Shown: one piece after another, positions 6,243 through 13,336 of the stretch
Numbering within the stretch: position 1 is the first letter of the stretch
How the letters are laid out: the number at the start of each line of letters is the position of its first letter
From: Streptosporangiaceae bacterium
Lineage (GTDB): Bacteria; Actinomycetota; Actinomycetes; Streptosporangiales; Streptosporangiaceae
NCBI GenBank assembly: GCA_025934635.1
Contig: JAICWX010000239.1
Coordinates: 1-13,344, forward strand
Direction of reading: 5' to 3'
Length of the DNA stretch: 13,344 nt
Position numbers and translations under genes: made by a program
The notes under the pieces: generated by a model
The model's database searches: none
What the model saw: only the letters and a program-made list of their open reading frames with translations
Told to the model about the DNA's origin: nothing

Positions 6243-7464
6243 GATCTCCCGCCTGTCCGGGGCTTTGTTCGCTGGTCAGGTGGCGGACGACCGCGATCGA
6301 CCAGGGGATGCTGAGCAGCAGGACGAGCACCAGGCCGAAGGCCAGCGGCGCGGGCCGGACGGCGGCGACGCCGAGGCAGGCCAGGGCCACGGCGGCGCAG
6401 GTGCGAGCGAGCAGCCGGTACAGGCCGGGGTCACGGTCCCAGGACTGCAGGCTGCCGGCGACCAGCATGGTGGCGCTCAGCACGACCGCCGCCCCCGCGC
6501 CCAGGACCCACGCGGTGGCGGCCGGGGTGCGGCCGTCGTGGGCGTGCTCGGTGAGGCTGACCATGGCCGCGCCCATCGCGGCGATGGCCGCCGTCAGCGG
6601 CAGGTGGCCGAGTTCCCAGCGCAGGCCGGACCGTCGCTCGGGCCGGGGACGGCGCTGACCGACCAGGTCGAAGTAGGTCCACCAGGCGCCGAAGCCGACC
6701 ACGACGGCGACCAGCGCGACGGCCAGGGTCATGGCGCTGACCGGCTCGCCCGACAAGCCGGCCACGACGCCGGTCAGCGTCTCGCCGAGCACGATGATGA
6801 TGAACGCGCCGAACCGTTCGGTCAGTGCGTCGCTGATGGCCATCGCGGCGGCCTGGGCCGGGGTGGAGTCGAGGACCGCGGCGGTGTACCCGGTCAGGTA
6901 GGCCGCGTCCAGCAGGCCCCAGGCCGGCACCCGGGCCCCGGCGGGCAGCCGGGCGGTGCCGGCCAGCAGGACCGCGCAGGCGGCCGTCCCGATGACGAAC
7001 AGCCGGCTCCGCCGGCGGAATTCGGGACTGTCGCCCCGCGAAGCCAGCAGCCACAGCCCGGTCAGCACCGCGAACAGCACCCCGGCGGCGACGGCGAACG
7101 CCGCCCCGCGGGCCCCGTCCGCCTGCGGGATGAAGGCACCCATCGCGGCGAGCACCACGATCTGCACTCCGAACGTGCTGCGAGCGCGGGCGTCGTCGTG
7201 GCCGTGCAGGTCGTGGTGCAGGCTGCCGTTGGCCCAGGCGATCCACACCAGCGTGAAGATGGCGGCGAACTCGCCGAGCCCGGACCAGGTCAGGTGCTCG
7301 GCCAGGTGGTGGGCGGCCTGGGCGACCAGCACCACCACGGCCAGGTCGTAGAAGAGCTCGAGCGGGCCGACCACCCGCTCGCGCGGCGCCTCGCCGTGCG
7401 GGCGGGGCGGCTGCCACAGGGCACGGCGCAGCCGATCCCAGCGCTCCCGGCGGGCCTGATTCAT
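6220..7464 (-). CDS. ltrA: Low temperature requirement protein A (LtrA) family membrane protein
   Basis: This 414-residue, very hydrophobic protein carries two family signatures: the N-terminal PLELFYDLAVVVLVAQAAHH (34-53) and ERFGAFIIIVLGETLTG (216-232). About ten membrane segments can be picked out between residue 38 and the C-terminus. LtrA was named from a Listeria gene needed for growth in the cold; its biochemical role is unknown. The ATG at 7464 shares ATGA with the stop of the upstream aminotransferase gene, and its own end overlaps the GH32 start by 23 nt, so it sits in the middle of one transcript. The family is clear but the transported or sensed molecule is not. Confidence 0.88.
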   Translation of the reverse strand: MNQARRERWDRLRRALWQPPRPHGEAPRERVVGPLELFYDLAVVVLVAQAAHHLAEHLTWSGLGEFAAIFTLVWIAWANGSLHHDLHGHDDARARSTFGVQIVVLAAMGAFIPQADGARGAAFAVAAGVLFAVLTGLWLLASRGDSPEFRRRSRLFVIGTAACAVLLAGTARLPAGARVPAWGLLDAAYLTGYTAAVLDSTPAQAAAMAISDALTERFGAFIIIVLGETLTGVVAGLSGEPVSAMTLAVALVAVVVGFGAWWTYFDLVGQRRPRPERRSGLRWELGHLPLTAAIAAMGAAMVSLTEHAHDGRTPAATAWVLGAGAAVVLSATMLVAGSLQSWDRDPGLYRLLARTCAAVALACLGVAAVRPAPLAFGLVLVLLLSIPWSIAVVRHLTSEQSPGQAGDHADRAVG

Positions 7465-8567
7465 TCCGGCTTCAGGGTGGCTTCGAGGACGCCGAGGGCC
7501 TCGGGCAGGTTGGCCCGGCCGAAGCCGAAGCGGATATGGCCCGGCTGGTCGTAGACCGAGCCCGGCAGCAGCAGGATGCCGGCCTCGGCCAGCTGCTCGC
7601 AGTACCGGGTGACGTCACCGGTCCCGGTGACGCGGGGGAAGCCGATCGGGCTGGCCGTCGGGCGGGTCCACGCGAAGGTGCCGGCGTGCCGCTCGAAGAA
7701 GCCGTCAAGCAGCGGCAGGTTGCGCCGCACGATTCCGAGGTTGCGGTCCAGCAGGACCTGGCGGTGGCGCAGGGCCAGCGCGGTCAGGAACTCACTGGGC
7801 GCGCTCGCGCAGATGGTGGTGTAGTCCTTCAGCACCGCGACGGCGTCCCGCAGGCCCGCGTCGCGGGTGGCGATCCAGCCGGTCCGCAGCCCCGCCAGCC
7901 CGTAGCTCTTGGAGATGCTGCCGAGCGAGACGCCCCGCTCGTAGGCATCGCACGCGGCCGGCAGCCGGTCAGCCGGATCGTGCTCGAGTTCCCGGTAGAC
8001 CTCGTCGCTGAACACCACCAGGTCGTGCGCGCGGGCGAGCTCGATCACGCGCTCGAAGACAGGCCGCGCCATCAGGGTGCCGGTGGGGTTGTGCGGCTGG
8101 TTGATATAGAGCAGCCGCGTCGCCGGGCGGATCAGGCGCGCGAGCGCGTCCAGGTCATGCGCCCAGCCGTCTTCGTACCGGCGCTTCCACTCGCTTACCT
8201 CGGCCCCGGTGCTGCGCGCGACCTCCAGGGCCGACTCGTAGCAGGGCGTCTCGACGATCACGTGATCGCCGGGCCGGAGCAGGGCGTGGTAGAGCAGGAA
8301 GATGCCCTCCTCGGCGGCTGCGGTGGCGAGCACCTCCCCGGCCCCGGTCCGCTCGTAGATCGAGGCGATCGCCTGGCGGAGCTCCGGGCCGCCGGGCGAC
8401 TCGGTGTACCCGCACCAGGTCTGCAGCAGCCGCTCGTGCGCGTCCGGCTCGAACTCGAGCAGCGCGCCGATCGTGCGCGACTCGCAGTCACTGCTGGACA
8501 GCATGAACCGCGTGCTGTGCTCATAGCGGGCGTAAAAACGCTCAATCCGGAACGGGCTCACTTCCAC
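7461..8567 (-). CDS. PLP-dependent class I/II (fold type I) aminotransferase
   Basis: This 368-residue enzyme has the fold-type-I pattern: NQPHNPTG at 156-163, Asp188 in FSDEVY that pairs with the pyridine nitrogen, the Schiff-base Lys220 in SISKSYGLAGLRTGW, and a phosphate-binding Arg228. The N-terminus (SPFRIERFYARYEH, then SSSDCES) reminds me of a subgroup that includes proteins annotated as capreomycidine synthase, but that is recollection and the amino substrate is unknown. The GTG at 8567 was chosen; GTG at 8561, two codons later, is also possible and would have TGGACC at 8 nt. It follows the MFS gene by 24 bp and overlaps the LtrA-type gene by 4 nt. Production and use of an amino compound handled by the adjacent transporter is plausible but unproven. 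Confidence 0.88.
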   Translation of the reverse strand: MEVSPFRIERFYARYEHSTRFMLSSSDCESRTIGALLEFEPDAHERLLQTWCGYTESPGGPELRQAIASIYERTGAGEVLATAAAEEGIFLLYHALLRPGDHVIVETPCYESALEVARSTGAEVSEWKRRYEDGWAHDLDALARLIRPATRLLYINQPHNPTGTLMARPVFERVIELARAHDLVVFSDEVYRELEHDPADRLPAACDAYERGVSLGSISKSYGLAGLRTGWIATRDAGLRDAVAVLKDYTTICASAPSEFLTALALRHRQVLLDRNLGIVRRNLPLLDGFFERHAGTFAWTRPTASPIGFPRVTGTGDVTRYCEQLAEAGILLLPGSVYDQPGHIRFGFGRANLPEALGVLEATLKPE

Positions 8568-8591
8568 GAGGTCCAGTATCGCGCCCGCCGG

Positions 8592-9761
8592 TCACGACCT
8601 GCGCTCGCGCAGGGCGGCCGGGACGACGGCCAGGATCAGCACGCCGGTCAGGGCGAACGCCGCCGGGTAGCCGGTCCAGACGCAGATCAGGCCGAAGAGC
8701 GCCGGCCCGGCGCCGTACCCGGCGTCGTAGGCCAGATTCCACAGCGCGCTGGCCTTGGCCTCGGGCTGCTGCTCGAGCAGCAGCGCGAACGTCGCGTTCT
8801 CGATCACCCCGAACCCGGCGCCGAACAGCACCATGCCCGCGAAGATCACCACGGGCGAGCCCAGCACCATCATCGCGGCCATGCCGAGCGCCGCCACCGC
8901 GAGCGCCGGGATGAGCAGCCGGGCGTGACCGTACCGGTCGCCCCGCTTGCCCGCCTGCCAGCGGCTGAGCGTGGCGACGATCGCCTGCACGAGCAGCGCG
9001 GCCGAGGTAAGGCTGCTGGGGATCTCCTTCACGAGCGGCAGGAGCGAGTCGAGCACGCCGGCCGCGATGGTGGCGGCGGCGAAGATCAGCGGCAGCCGCA
9101 GGGCGCCGCCCGCCCGCCGCCCGCGGGCGGCCGGCTGTGCGGTGGTGCCGGCGATATCGCGCAGCTCGCGTCCGCCCGGCAGCCAGCGGATCGCCACCAG
9201 CGGCACGAGGCCGGCCGCGGCCGCCAGCGCCGCCGCCACGCCGGCCAGGTGGTGTCCGGCGAGCCAGATTCCGGCGGGCAGCGCGACGATGACCGGGATG
9301 CCGGTGACGATGCCGAGCAGGCCGAGCCCTTCGCCGCGCCGTTCCGGCGGCAGCAGCGTGGCGGTGAGCGCGCCGGAGGCCACCCCGCACAGGCCGAAGC
9401 CGAGCCCGCGCACCAGGCTGACGCCGATCATGACGGCCTGGGTTTCTGGCACCAGCATGGCCAGCGCCGGCCCGCCGAGCAGCACGGCCCCGGCCGCGAT
9501 CACCGTCCGGTAGCCGAACCGCCTGATGGCGGCCGCGGCCACGGCCTCGGCGGCGACGGTGCCGAGCAGCAGCGCCCCGGTGATCAGCCCGGCCACCGAA
9601 CTGCTGGCGCCGGCCGCCGCCGCCAGCATCGGCATCACCGACAGCAGCAGGAAGAAGCTGGTGAGCGAGGTGAACTCGGCTCCGAAGGTGGCCACCAGCG
9701 GCACGCTGAGAAGCCGGGCCGGAACTGCGGTATCGGGCTGCGCCTGGGTCAAAGTGCTCAT
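8592..9761 (-). CDS. Major facilitator superfamily transporter
   Basis: The 389-residue product has about 12 hydrophobic segments in two halves joined by a central polar loop (GRELRDIAGTTAQPAARGRR). The inter-segment loops RRFGYR and LPPERRGEG resemble the MFS loop 2-3 and 4-5 patterns, and DRYGHARLL repeats this in the second half. It looks like a small drug or metabolite exporter of the YfcJ/AraJ-like kind, but substrate cannot be assigned. ATG 9761 is preferred because a candidate -10 (TAGCGT) ends 7 nt before it; an ATG at 9770 would add three residues and lie over that element. It heads the four-gene run and is divergent from the MocR regulator, its probable controller. Confidence 0.88.
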   Translation of the reverse strand: MSTLTQAQPDTAVPARLLSVPLVATFGAEFTSLTSFFLLLSVMPMLAAAAGASSSVAGLITGALLLGTVAAEAVAAAAIRRFGYRTVIAAGAVLLGGPALAMLVPETQAVMIGVSLVRGLGFGLCGVASGALTATLLPPERRGEGLGLLGIVTGIPVIVALPAGIWLAGHHLAGVAAALAAAAGLVPLVAIRWLPGGRELRDIAGTTAQPAARGRRAGGALRLPLIFAAATIAAGVLDSLLPLVKEIPSSLTSAALLVQAIVATLSRWQAGKRGDRYGHARLLIPALAVAALGMAAMMVLGSPVVIFAGMVLFGAGFGVIENATFALLLEQQPEAKASALWNLAYDAGYGAGPALFGLICVWTGYPAAFALTGVLILAVVPAALRERRS

Positions 9762-9768
9762 AACACGC

Positions 9769-9797
9769 ACGCTAGAACCCAGCCGGCCTGCTGGTAA
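9769..9797 (-). promoter_or_regulatory. Candidate leaderless promoter of the MFS operon
   Basis: On the minus strand TTACCA (plus 9792-9797, four of six matches to TTGACA) and TAGCGT (plus 9769-9774) are separated by 17 bp. The ATG at 9761 follows the -10 after 7 nt, so the mRNA probably starts at or beside the start codon. No Shine-Dalgarno is present. Confidence 0.55.
9779..9794. promoter_or_regulatory. Inverted repeat, candidate MocR operator between divergent promoters
   Basis: CCAGC (9779-9783) and GCTGG (9790-9794) form a perfect 5-bp dyad with a 6-bp spacer. It lies between the -10 and -35 of the MFS promoter and directly before the TAAGGT of the regulator promoter. A bound repressor or activator would affect both directions. 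MocR proteins often bind direct repeats as well, and none is obvious here. Confidence 0.45.
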
Positions 9798-9800
9798 GGT
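9795..9800 (+). promoter_or_regulatory. Candidate -10 of the leaderless mocR promoter
   Basis: TAAGGT fits TANNNT and ends 8 nt before the ATG at 9809; no ribosome site precedes that ATG. It shares bases with the -35 of the opposite promoter (9792-9797), so the two promoters overlap and may compete. No strong -35 is seen. Confidence 0.45.
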
Positions 9801-9808
9801 CCGATTTC

Positions 9809-11260
9809 ATGGCGATTGAGTGGTCCGGTTTGAGTCCGGAGCTGCTGGTCCGGCTCGACCGGTCGGCCAGCCAGCCGCTGCGCGCCCAGCTGGAGGCCAG
9901 CTTGCGCGAGGCGATCAGGGGCGGCCGGCTCCGCGCCGGGGAACGGCTGCCGTCCTCCCGGGAGCTGGCGCGGGAGCTCGGCGTCTCCCGCGGCATGGTG
10001 CAGGACTGCTACGGGCAGCTGCTGGCCGAGGGCTACCTGACTAGCCGCACCGGGTCCGCCACCCGGGTGGCCGACATCAGCGGCCAGCCCGCCGGTGCCC
10101 AGCCCGCCGCCGGCCCGGCCGCGGGCTGGCCCGCGGCGCCCCCGCCGGGCGGCCATCCCCCGCTGATCGCGGACTTCCGGCCCGGCGTGCCGGACCTGTC
10201 CAGCTTCCCGCGCACCGACTGGGCCTGGGCCGTCAAGCAGGCGTGCGGCCAGGCCGCCGACGCGGACTTGGGCTACGGCGACCCGCATGGCAGCCCGGTG
10301 CTGCGCGACGTCCTCGCCGGGTACCTGCGGCGGGTACGAGCGGCCGCCGTCAGCCCGGAGCAGATGATCATCAGCACCGGCTTCGCGCAGGGAATCAACC
10401 TGGCCCTGCGCGCCCTGGCCCGCCAGGGCGGCGTGACGTGCGTGGCCTTCGAAGACCCCGGCTACGGCAGCGCGCAGGCGGACGAGACCGTCCGCGCGGT
10501 CCTGGCCACGGGCCTGCGGGTCACCTACGTGCCGGTCGACGAGCACGGCCTGGTGGTCGGCGAGCTGGCGGCCAGCGGAGCCCAGGCGGTCGTGGTGACC
10601 CCGGCCCACCAGTCCCCCACCGGAGTGGTCCTGTCCGCGGCCCGGCGGCACGCCCTGACCGACTGGGCCCGGCGCGGCGGGTACGTGATCGAGGACGACT
10701 ACGACTCGGAGTTCCGCTACGACAAAGAACCCGTCGGCGCGCTGCAAGGGCTGGCCCCCGAGCAGGTCTTCCTGCTCGGCACCGCCAGCAAGGCGCTGGC
10801 GCCCGCGGTCCGCCTCGGCTGGGTCCACGCCCCGTCCCCGCTGGCCGCCGCCGTCGCGGCGGAAAAGGAGATGAGCGACCGCGGCTCCTGCACGATCGAC
10901 CAGCTCGCCCTGGCCACCCTGCTCACCACCGGCCGGTACGACCGTCACCTGCGGCGGATGCGGACGGTGTACGCCGCCCGCCGGACCGCGCTGACCGCCG
11001 CGTTCGGCCGGCACGCCCCCCGGGTCCGGCTCACCGGGCTCGCGGCCGGATTCCAGGCGGTTGCGCCGCTGCCACCCGGCACCGGCGAGGCGGCCGTGAT
11101 CGCCGCGGCCCGTGACCGCCGGGTCGGGCTGTACGGCATCGGCGAGTACCGCGGCCACCCGGACCCCGCGGCGCCGCCGGCGCTGGTAATGGGCTTCGGC
11201 AACGTCCGCGAGCGAGCCATCGAACCCGCCATCGCCGCCATCGCCGCCCTCCTCCGCTGA
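9809..11260 (+). CDS. MocR/PdxR-family regulator (GntR winged helix fused to aminotransferase fold)
   Basis: The 483-residue protein begins with a GntR winged helix (about 18-88; SQPLRAQLEASLREAIRGG, then LPSSRELARELGVSRGMVQD). A Pro/Ala/Gly-rich linker (about 90-118) joins it to a class I aminotransferase fold. PLP-site residues are present: HQSPTG 267-272, EDDYDSEFRY 295-304, Lys328 in GTASKALAPAVRLGW, and Arg335. MocR proteins use PLP and an amino compound as effectors rather than catalysing. Members control vitamin B6 synthesis, GABA or taurine use, and amino-acid export. It is divergent from the MFS-led operon with 47 bp between starts, so it very likely regulates that operon and itself. 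The neighbouring aminotransferase supports an amino-compound effector. The symbol is left blank because the regulated pathway is unknown. Confidence 0.9.
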   Translation: MAIEWSGLSPELLVRLDRSASQPLRAQLEASLREAIRGGRLRAGERLPSSRELARELGVSRGMVQDCYGQLLAEGYLTSRTGSATRVADISGQPAGAQPAAGPAAGWPAAPPPGGHPPLIADFRPGVPDLSSFPRTDWAWAVKQACGQAADADLGYGDPHGSPVLRDVLAGYLRRVRAAAVSPEQMIISTGFAQGINLALRALARQGGVTCVAFEDPGYGSAQADETVRAVLATGLRVTYVPVDEHGLVVGELAASGAQAVVVTPAHQSPTGVVLSAARRHALTDWARRGGYVIEDDYDSEFRYDKEPVGALQGLAPEQVFLLGTASKALAPAVRLGWVHAPSPLAAAVAAEKEMSDRGSCTIDQLALATLLTTGRYDRHLRRMRTVYAARRTALTAAFGRHAPRVRLTGLAAGFQAVAPLPPGTGEAAVIAAARDRRVGLYGIGEYRGHPDPAAPPALVMGFGNVRERAIEPAIAAIAALLR

Positions 11261-11294
11261 CCGGTGCCCCACAGGCCACGCCCATCACCCGCGC

Positions 11295-11310
11295 CGGCCT
11301 CACGAGGCCG
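11295..11310 (+). terminator. Hairpin after mocR, possible terminator
   Basis: CGGCCT and AGGCCG form a perfect 6-bp stem with a CACG loop, 34 bp after the mocR stop. No T-tract follows, so this would be a weak or non-canonical terminator, which is common in very GC-rich actinobacteria. Confidence 0.4.
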
Positions 11311-11317
11311 CTGACAA

Positions 11318-11373
11318 CGACATTGATGCTCCATCCATGCCGCGATTGCGACATTGATGCTCCATCGATGCCG
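11318..11373. repeat. Two 25-bp dyad repeats, 31-bp period, upstream of the sigma gene
   Basis: Copies at 11318-11342 and 11349-11373 differ at one base. Each contains CATTGATG-CTC-CAT(C/G)(G/C)ATG-like arms forming a dyad around a CTC centre: CATTGATG 11321-11328 with CATCCATG 11332-11339, and CATTGATG 11352-11359 with CATCGATG 11363-11370. The inner GATG-CTC-CATC is perfect in both. Centres lie 31 bp apart, about three helical turns, so bound dimers would face the same side. The stretch 11261-11518 holds no convincing gene. A TTGACC (11374-11379) starts directly after copy 2 but no good -10 follows it. Confidence 0.75.
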
Positions 11374-11508
11374 TTGACCATGGGCGGGAGATGCCCACGA
11401 ACGCTTGGGCGAGTCTCGTCGGCGTCCCCTTACCATCGCCGCGCTCGGCTTCCCGGTCCTGAACGCTTTGGGGGCGCGGCGGCAATCCCAGAGTGAAGGC
11501 ACGCGGGC

Positions 11509-11516
11509 AAGGAGGG
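11509..11516 (+). promoter_or_regulatory. Strong Shine-Dalgarno that fixes the sigma factor start
   Basis: AAGGAGGG stands 2 nt before ATG 11519 measured from its last G, and 4 nt measured from the AAGGA core to the following bases of the leader. The same frame is open upstream to 11405, but that extension has no ribosome site and no sigma-factor similarity. Confidence 0.7.
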
Positions 11517-11518
11517 CC

Positions 11519-12088
11519 ATGACGTCAGACGCTGAACTCATCGGCAGATCGCTAGCCGGCGACGGGGAAGCCTTTATGGAGGTGATCCGCCGCCACGAGG
11601 TGGCGGTCGGGACTTACCTGGCGCGCCGGGCCGGGCGCGAGGCGGCCGAGGACCTGCTGGGCGACGTGTGGATGGCGGCCTTCGAATCCCGCCGGACCTA
11701 CGACCGGTCGTTCGCGGGGGCACGACCGTGGCTGTACGGGGTGGCGCTGAACCGGCTGCGGCGTTACTGGCGGTCCCGGCCGGCCGAGGATCTCATGCCG
11801 GACATGACAATCCTGGCGAACGGCTGGGATCCCTGGCCGGCGGTGGACGCCCGGGTGGACACCCAGGCGGTGCTCCGGGCGGCCCTGGCCAGGCTCGGGC
11901 CGGAGGAACGAGAGGTACTGACCCTGGTCGCCTGGGAGGACCTGACCGTCGCCGATGCCGCCCGCGTGCTCGGCCTGCCGGCCGGGACGGCCCGTCGCCT
12001 GCTGCACCAGGCCCGCATAGCGCTGCGGAACGCGCCGGCTGTAGCCGCGCTCTTGACCGATCTCAACAGTGTGAAGGAGAGCCAGTGA
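11519..12088 (+). CDS. ECF-type RNA polymerase sigma factor
   Basis: The 189-residue protein has only sigma regions 2 and 4, as in the extracytoplasmic-function group. Region 2 is about 17-86 (HEVAVGTYLARRAGREAAED, then RPWLYGVALNRLRRYWR), which binds core polymerase and the -10. Region 4 is about 120-172 (LGPEEREVLTLVAWEDLTVA, then GTARRLLHQARIALR), a helix-turn-helix for the -35. An acidic/Pro linker (about 90-110) lies between. Start chosen from the strong ribosome site at 11509-11516. Its stop overlaps the GTG of the next gene in GTGA, so the two are translationally coupled; that partner is a single-pass membrane protein, the usual arrangement for actinobacterial ECF factors paired with CU044_5270-type proteins. 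Target promoters are unknown. The dyad repeats at 11318-11373 may control it. Confidence 0.9.
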   Translation: MTSDAELIGRSLAGDGEAFMEVIRRHEVAVGTYLARRAGREAAEDLLGDVWMAAFESRRTYDRSFAGARPWLYGVALNRLRRYWRSRPAEDLMPDMTILANGWDPWPAVDARVDTQAVLRAALARLGPEEREVLTLVAWEDLTVADAARVLGLPAGTARRLLHQARIALRNAPAVAALLTDLNSVKESQ

Positions 12089-13176
12089 CCGTGGACGAGA
12101 TGGACCTGGTCCGCCAGCTGAAAGACGCCGCGCCGGTGCGGCCCGGGGCTTACGAGCGGGCGCGGACGATGCTGCGGGCCGCGATGGCCGAATCCGGTTC
12201 CGCGCCGGACATGGCTCCGGTCGCCCCGCTGCGCGGGGATGCGATTCCCCGGCGGCGTCACCGGCGCGGGCGCCTGGGCAAGGCCGGCATCGGCGCCGGA
12301 ATCGGTGCGGCCGCCGCGGCGGCGATAGCCATCGCGCTCGTCGCCACGCCGGGGTCGCCGGCGTCCCGGCCCGCGGGGCCGGCCGGGGCCGCCTCCCCGG
12401 GGGCCCCGGCGCCGTCCAAGCTGATCTCGCTGGCCGCCGTGATCAAGGCCAGTGGCGGCGCTCTGCCGGGTGACGCGTCGCTGGTGATCAGGACCCAGGC
12501 CATCGGCAGCCGGACGCCGGAGGTCACCTACAACCTGTACACCGACAGCGGCGACCTCTACGTGACCGACACCAGGCAGGCCCTCCCGGCAGCGATCGCC
12601 CACCATGGCAACCTCGCCGACGGCTCCGGGCCGCGCGAGGTGGCGGCGGCGCGTGACGCGGTGACCGGCGACCTCACCACCGCCCGGAAGCAGATGGTCG
12701 ACGCCACCACCAACCCGTTCGGGCTGGGCCTCAGCCCGGCCGCGCAGCACGCGATCTGGGACAAGGCCGTCGCCGCGAACCGGGAAGTCTACAAGGAGAA
12801 GGGAATCCCGCTGCCGAAGCGGCCCACCGGCCGGGCCCTGCAGGACGAGATCGACAACTACCTGTGGAACAACAGCGTCGACGCGCTGACCGAGGGAGCA
12901 GGCAACCCGCAGGTCCGGGCGGGCGTGCTCCGCCTGCTGTCGACCATTCCCGCGGTGACCGTGGCGAATTCAGTGACTGGCGGGCAGCCCACGCTGACCC
13001 TCACGGCGGGATCGGAGCTGTTCGGCGGCGGTTCACCGCAGGTGCTGACGGTCAACGCCAAGACCGGGCTGCCGCTGCGGTCCGTGATGGCGGCCCGGGG
13101 GAACGAGCTGTCGTCCGTGACCACCTACCAGGTATCCCGGGTGACGCTGGCCGACATCGAGGGCGGCCAGTCCTGA
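12085..13176 (+). CDS. Single-pass membrane protein, CU044_5270-type sigma-factor partner
   Basis: The 363-residue product starts at GTG 12085, inside the sigma factor stop (4-nt overlap), with AAGGAG 5 nt upstream. The N-terminal ~55 residues are cytoplasmic (MDLVRQLKDAAPVRPGAYER and following, typical of this family as I recall it). An Arg-rich patch (RRRHRRGR, 56-63) precedes one Gly/Ala-rich membrane helix (about 66-88). A Pro/Ala linker (about 89-111) leads to an outer domain of about 250 residues with no Cys and no recognised enzyme motif. The cytoplasmic tail has no zinc-binding HxxxCxxC anti-sigma motif. Position and topology suggest it senses an outside signal and controls the sigma factor, but this is inference. 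Confidence 0.8.
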   Translation: MTVDEMDLVRQLKDAAPVRPGAYERARTMLRAAMAESGSAPDMAPVAPLRGDAIPRRRHRRGRLGKAGIGAGIGAAAAAAIAIALVATPGSPASRPAGPAGAASPGAPAPSKLISLAAVIKASGGALPGDASLVIRTQAIGSRTPEVTYNLYTDSGDLYVTDTRQALPAAIAHHGNLADGSGPREVAAARDAVTGDLTTARKQMVDATTNPFGLGLSPAAQHAIWDKAVAANREVYKEKGIPLPKRPTGRALQDEIDNYLWNNSVDALTEGAGNPQVRAGVLRLLSTIPAVTVANSVTGGQPTLTLTAGSELFGGGSPQVLTVNAKTGLPLRSVMAARGNELSSVTTYQVSRVTLADIEGGQS

Positions 13177-13188
13177 CCGCACCCGGCA

Positions 13189-13205
13189 GCCGGCCCTGAG
13201 CCGGC
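13189..13205 (+). terminator. Hairpin directly after the membrane-protein gene
   Basis: GCCGGC-CCTGA-GCCGGC gives a perfect 6-bp GC stem with a 5-nt loop, 12 nt after the stop codon. No T-tract follows. It is the first of several hairpins in this tail and a reasonable intrinsic terminator for the sigma operon. Confidence 0.45.
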
Positions 13206-13232
13206 CCGGCCGTGGGGGGCGGCCCCTAGCCC

Positions 13233-13321
13233 GGGGGGCCCCCCCGCCCGGAGTGGGTTTGGCCGCAAACCAACCCCCCGGGGGGGTTACCGGCAGGACA
13301 ACCCCCCCGGGGGGGGCCCCC
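13233..13321. repeat. Series of G/C homopolymer palindromes and one A/T-containing hairpin
   Basis: GGGGGG/CCCCCCC abut at 13233-13245. GGTTTG-GCCG-CAAACC (13256-13271) is a clean 6-bp hairpin. AACCCCCC/GGGGGGGTT lies at 13272-13288, and seven C, eight G and five C follow at 13302-13321. Together they make a dense block of fold-back structures in the 168 bp after the last gene. They could be strong bidirectional terminators or a repeat element. The homopolymer lengths are also where sequencing or assembly errors are most likely. Confidence 0.6.
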
Positions 13322-13330
13322 GAAAATGTG

Positions 13331-13336
13331 AGGAGA
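13331..13336 (+). promoter_or_regulatory. Shine-Dalgarno-like AGGAGA at the window end
   Basis: AGGAGA lies 8 nt from the window edge with no start codon after it inside the window. It may serve a plus-strand gene beginning just outside. This rests on a short motif only. Confidence 0.2.

Noticed and set aside
6079..9797. Very long plus-strand open frames (6079-7554 and 7536-9797) opposite the LtrA, aminotransferase and MFS genes
   Set aside because: Their products are low-complexity Arg/Gly/Gln/His/Pro-rich chains without any family motif, while the minus strand encodes clear proteins with catalytic residues. Extreme GC keeps antisense frames open by chance.
9758..11272. 504-codon minus-strand open frame opposite mocR
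   Set aside because: The opposite strand has an unmistakable GntR-aminotransferase fusion; this frame has no recognisable domain and biased composition.
11318..11373. CRISPR array
   Set aside because: Only two repeat units with a 6-bp spacer and no cas genes; spacing and symmetry fit an operator pair better.
11405..11518. N-terminal extension of the sigma factor to 11405
   Set aside because: The added residues have no sigma similarity, and AAGGAGGG stands just before ATG 11519.
12858..13124. Small minus-strand frame inside the sigma partner gene
   Set aside because: No ribosome site or motif; the plus-strand gene continues through it with normal composition.
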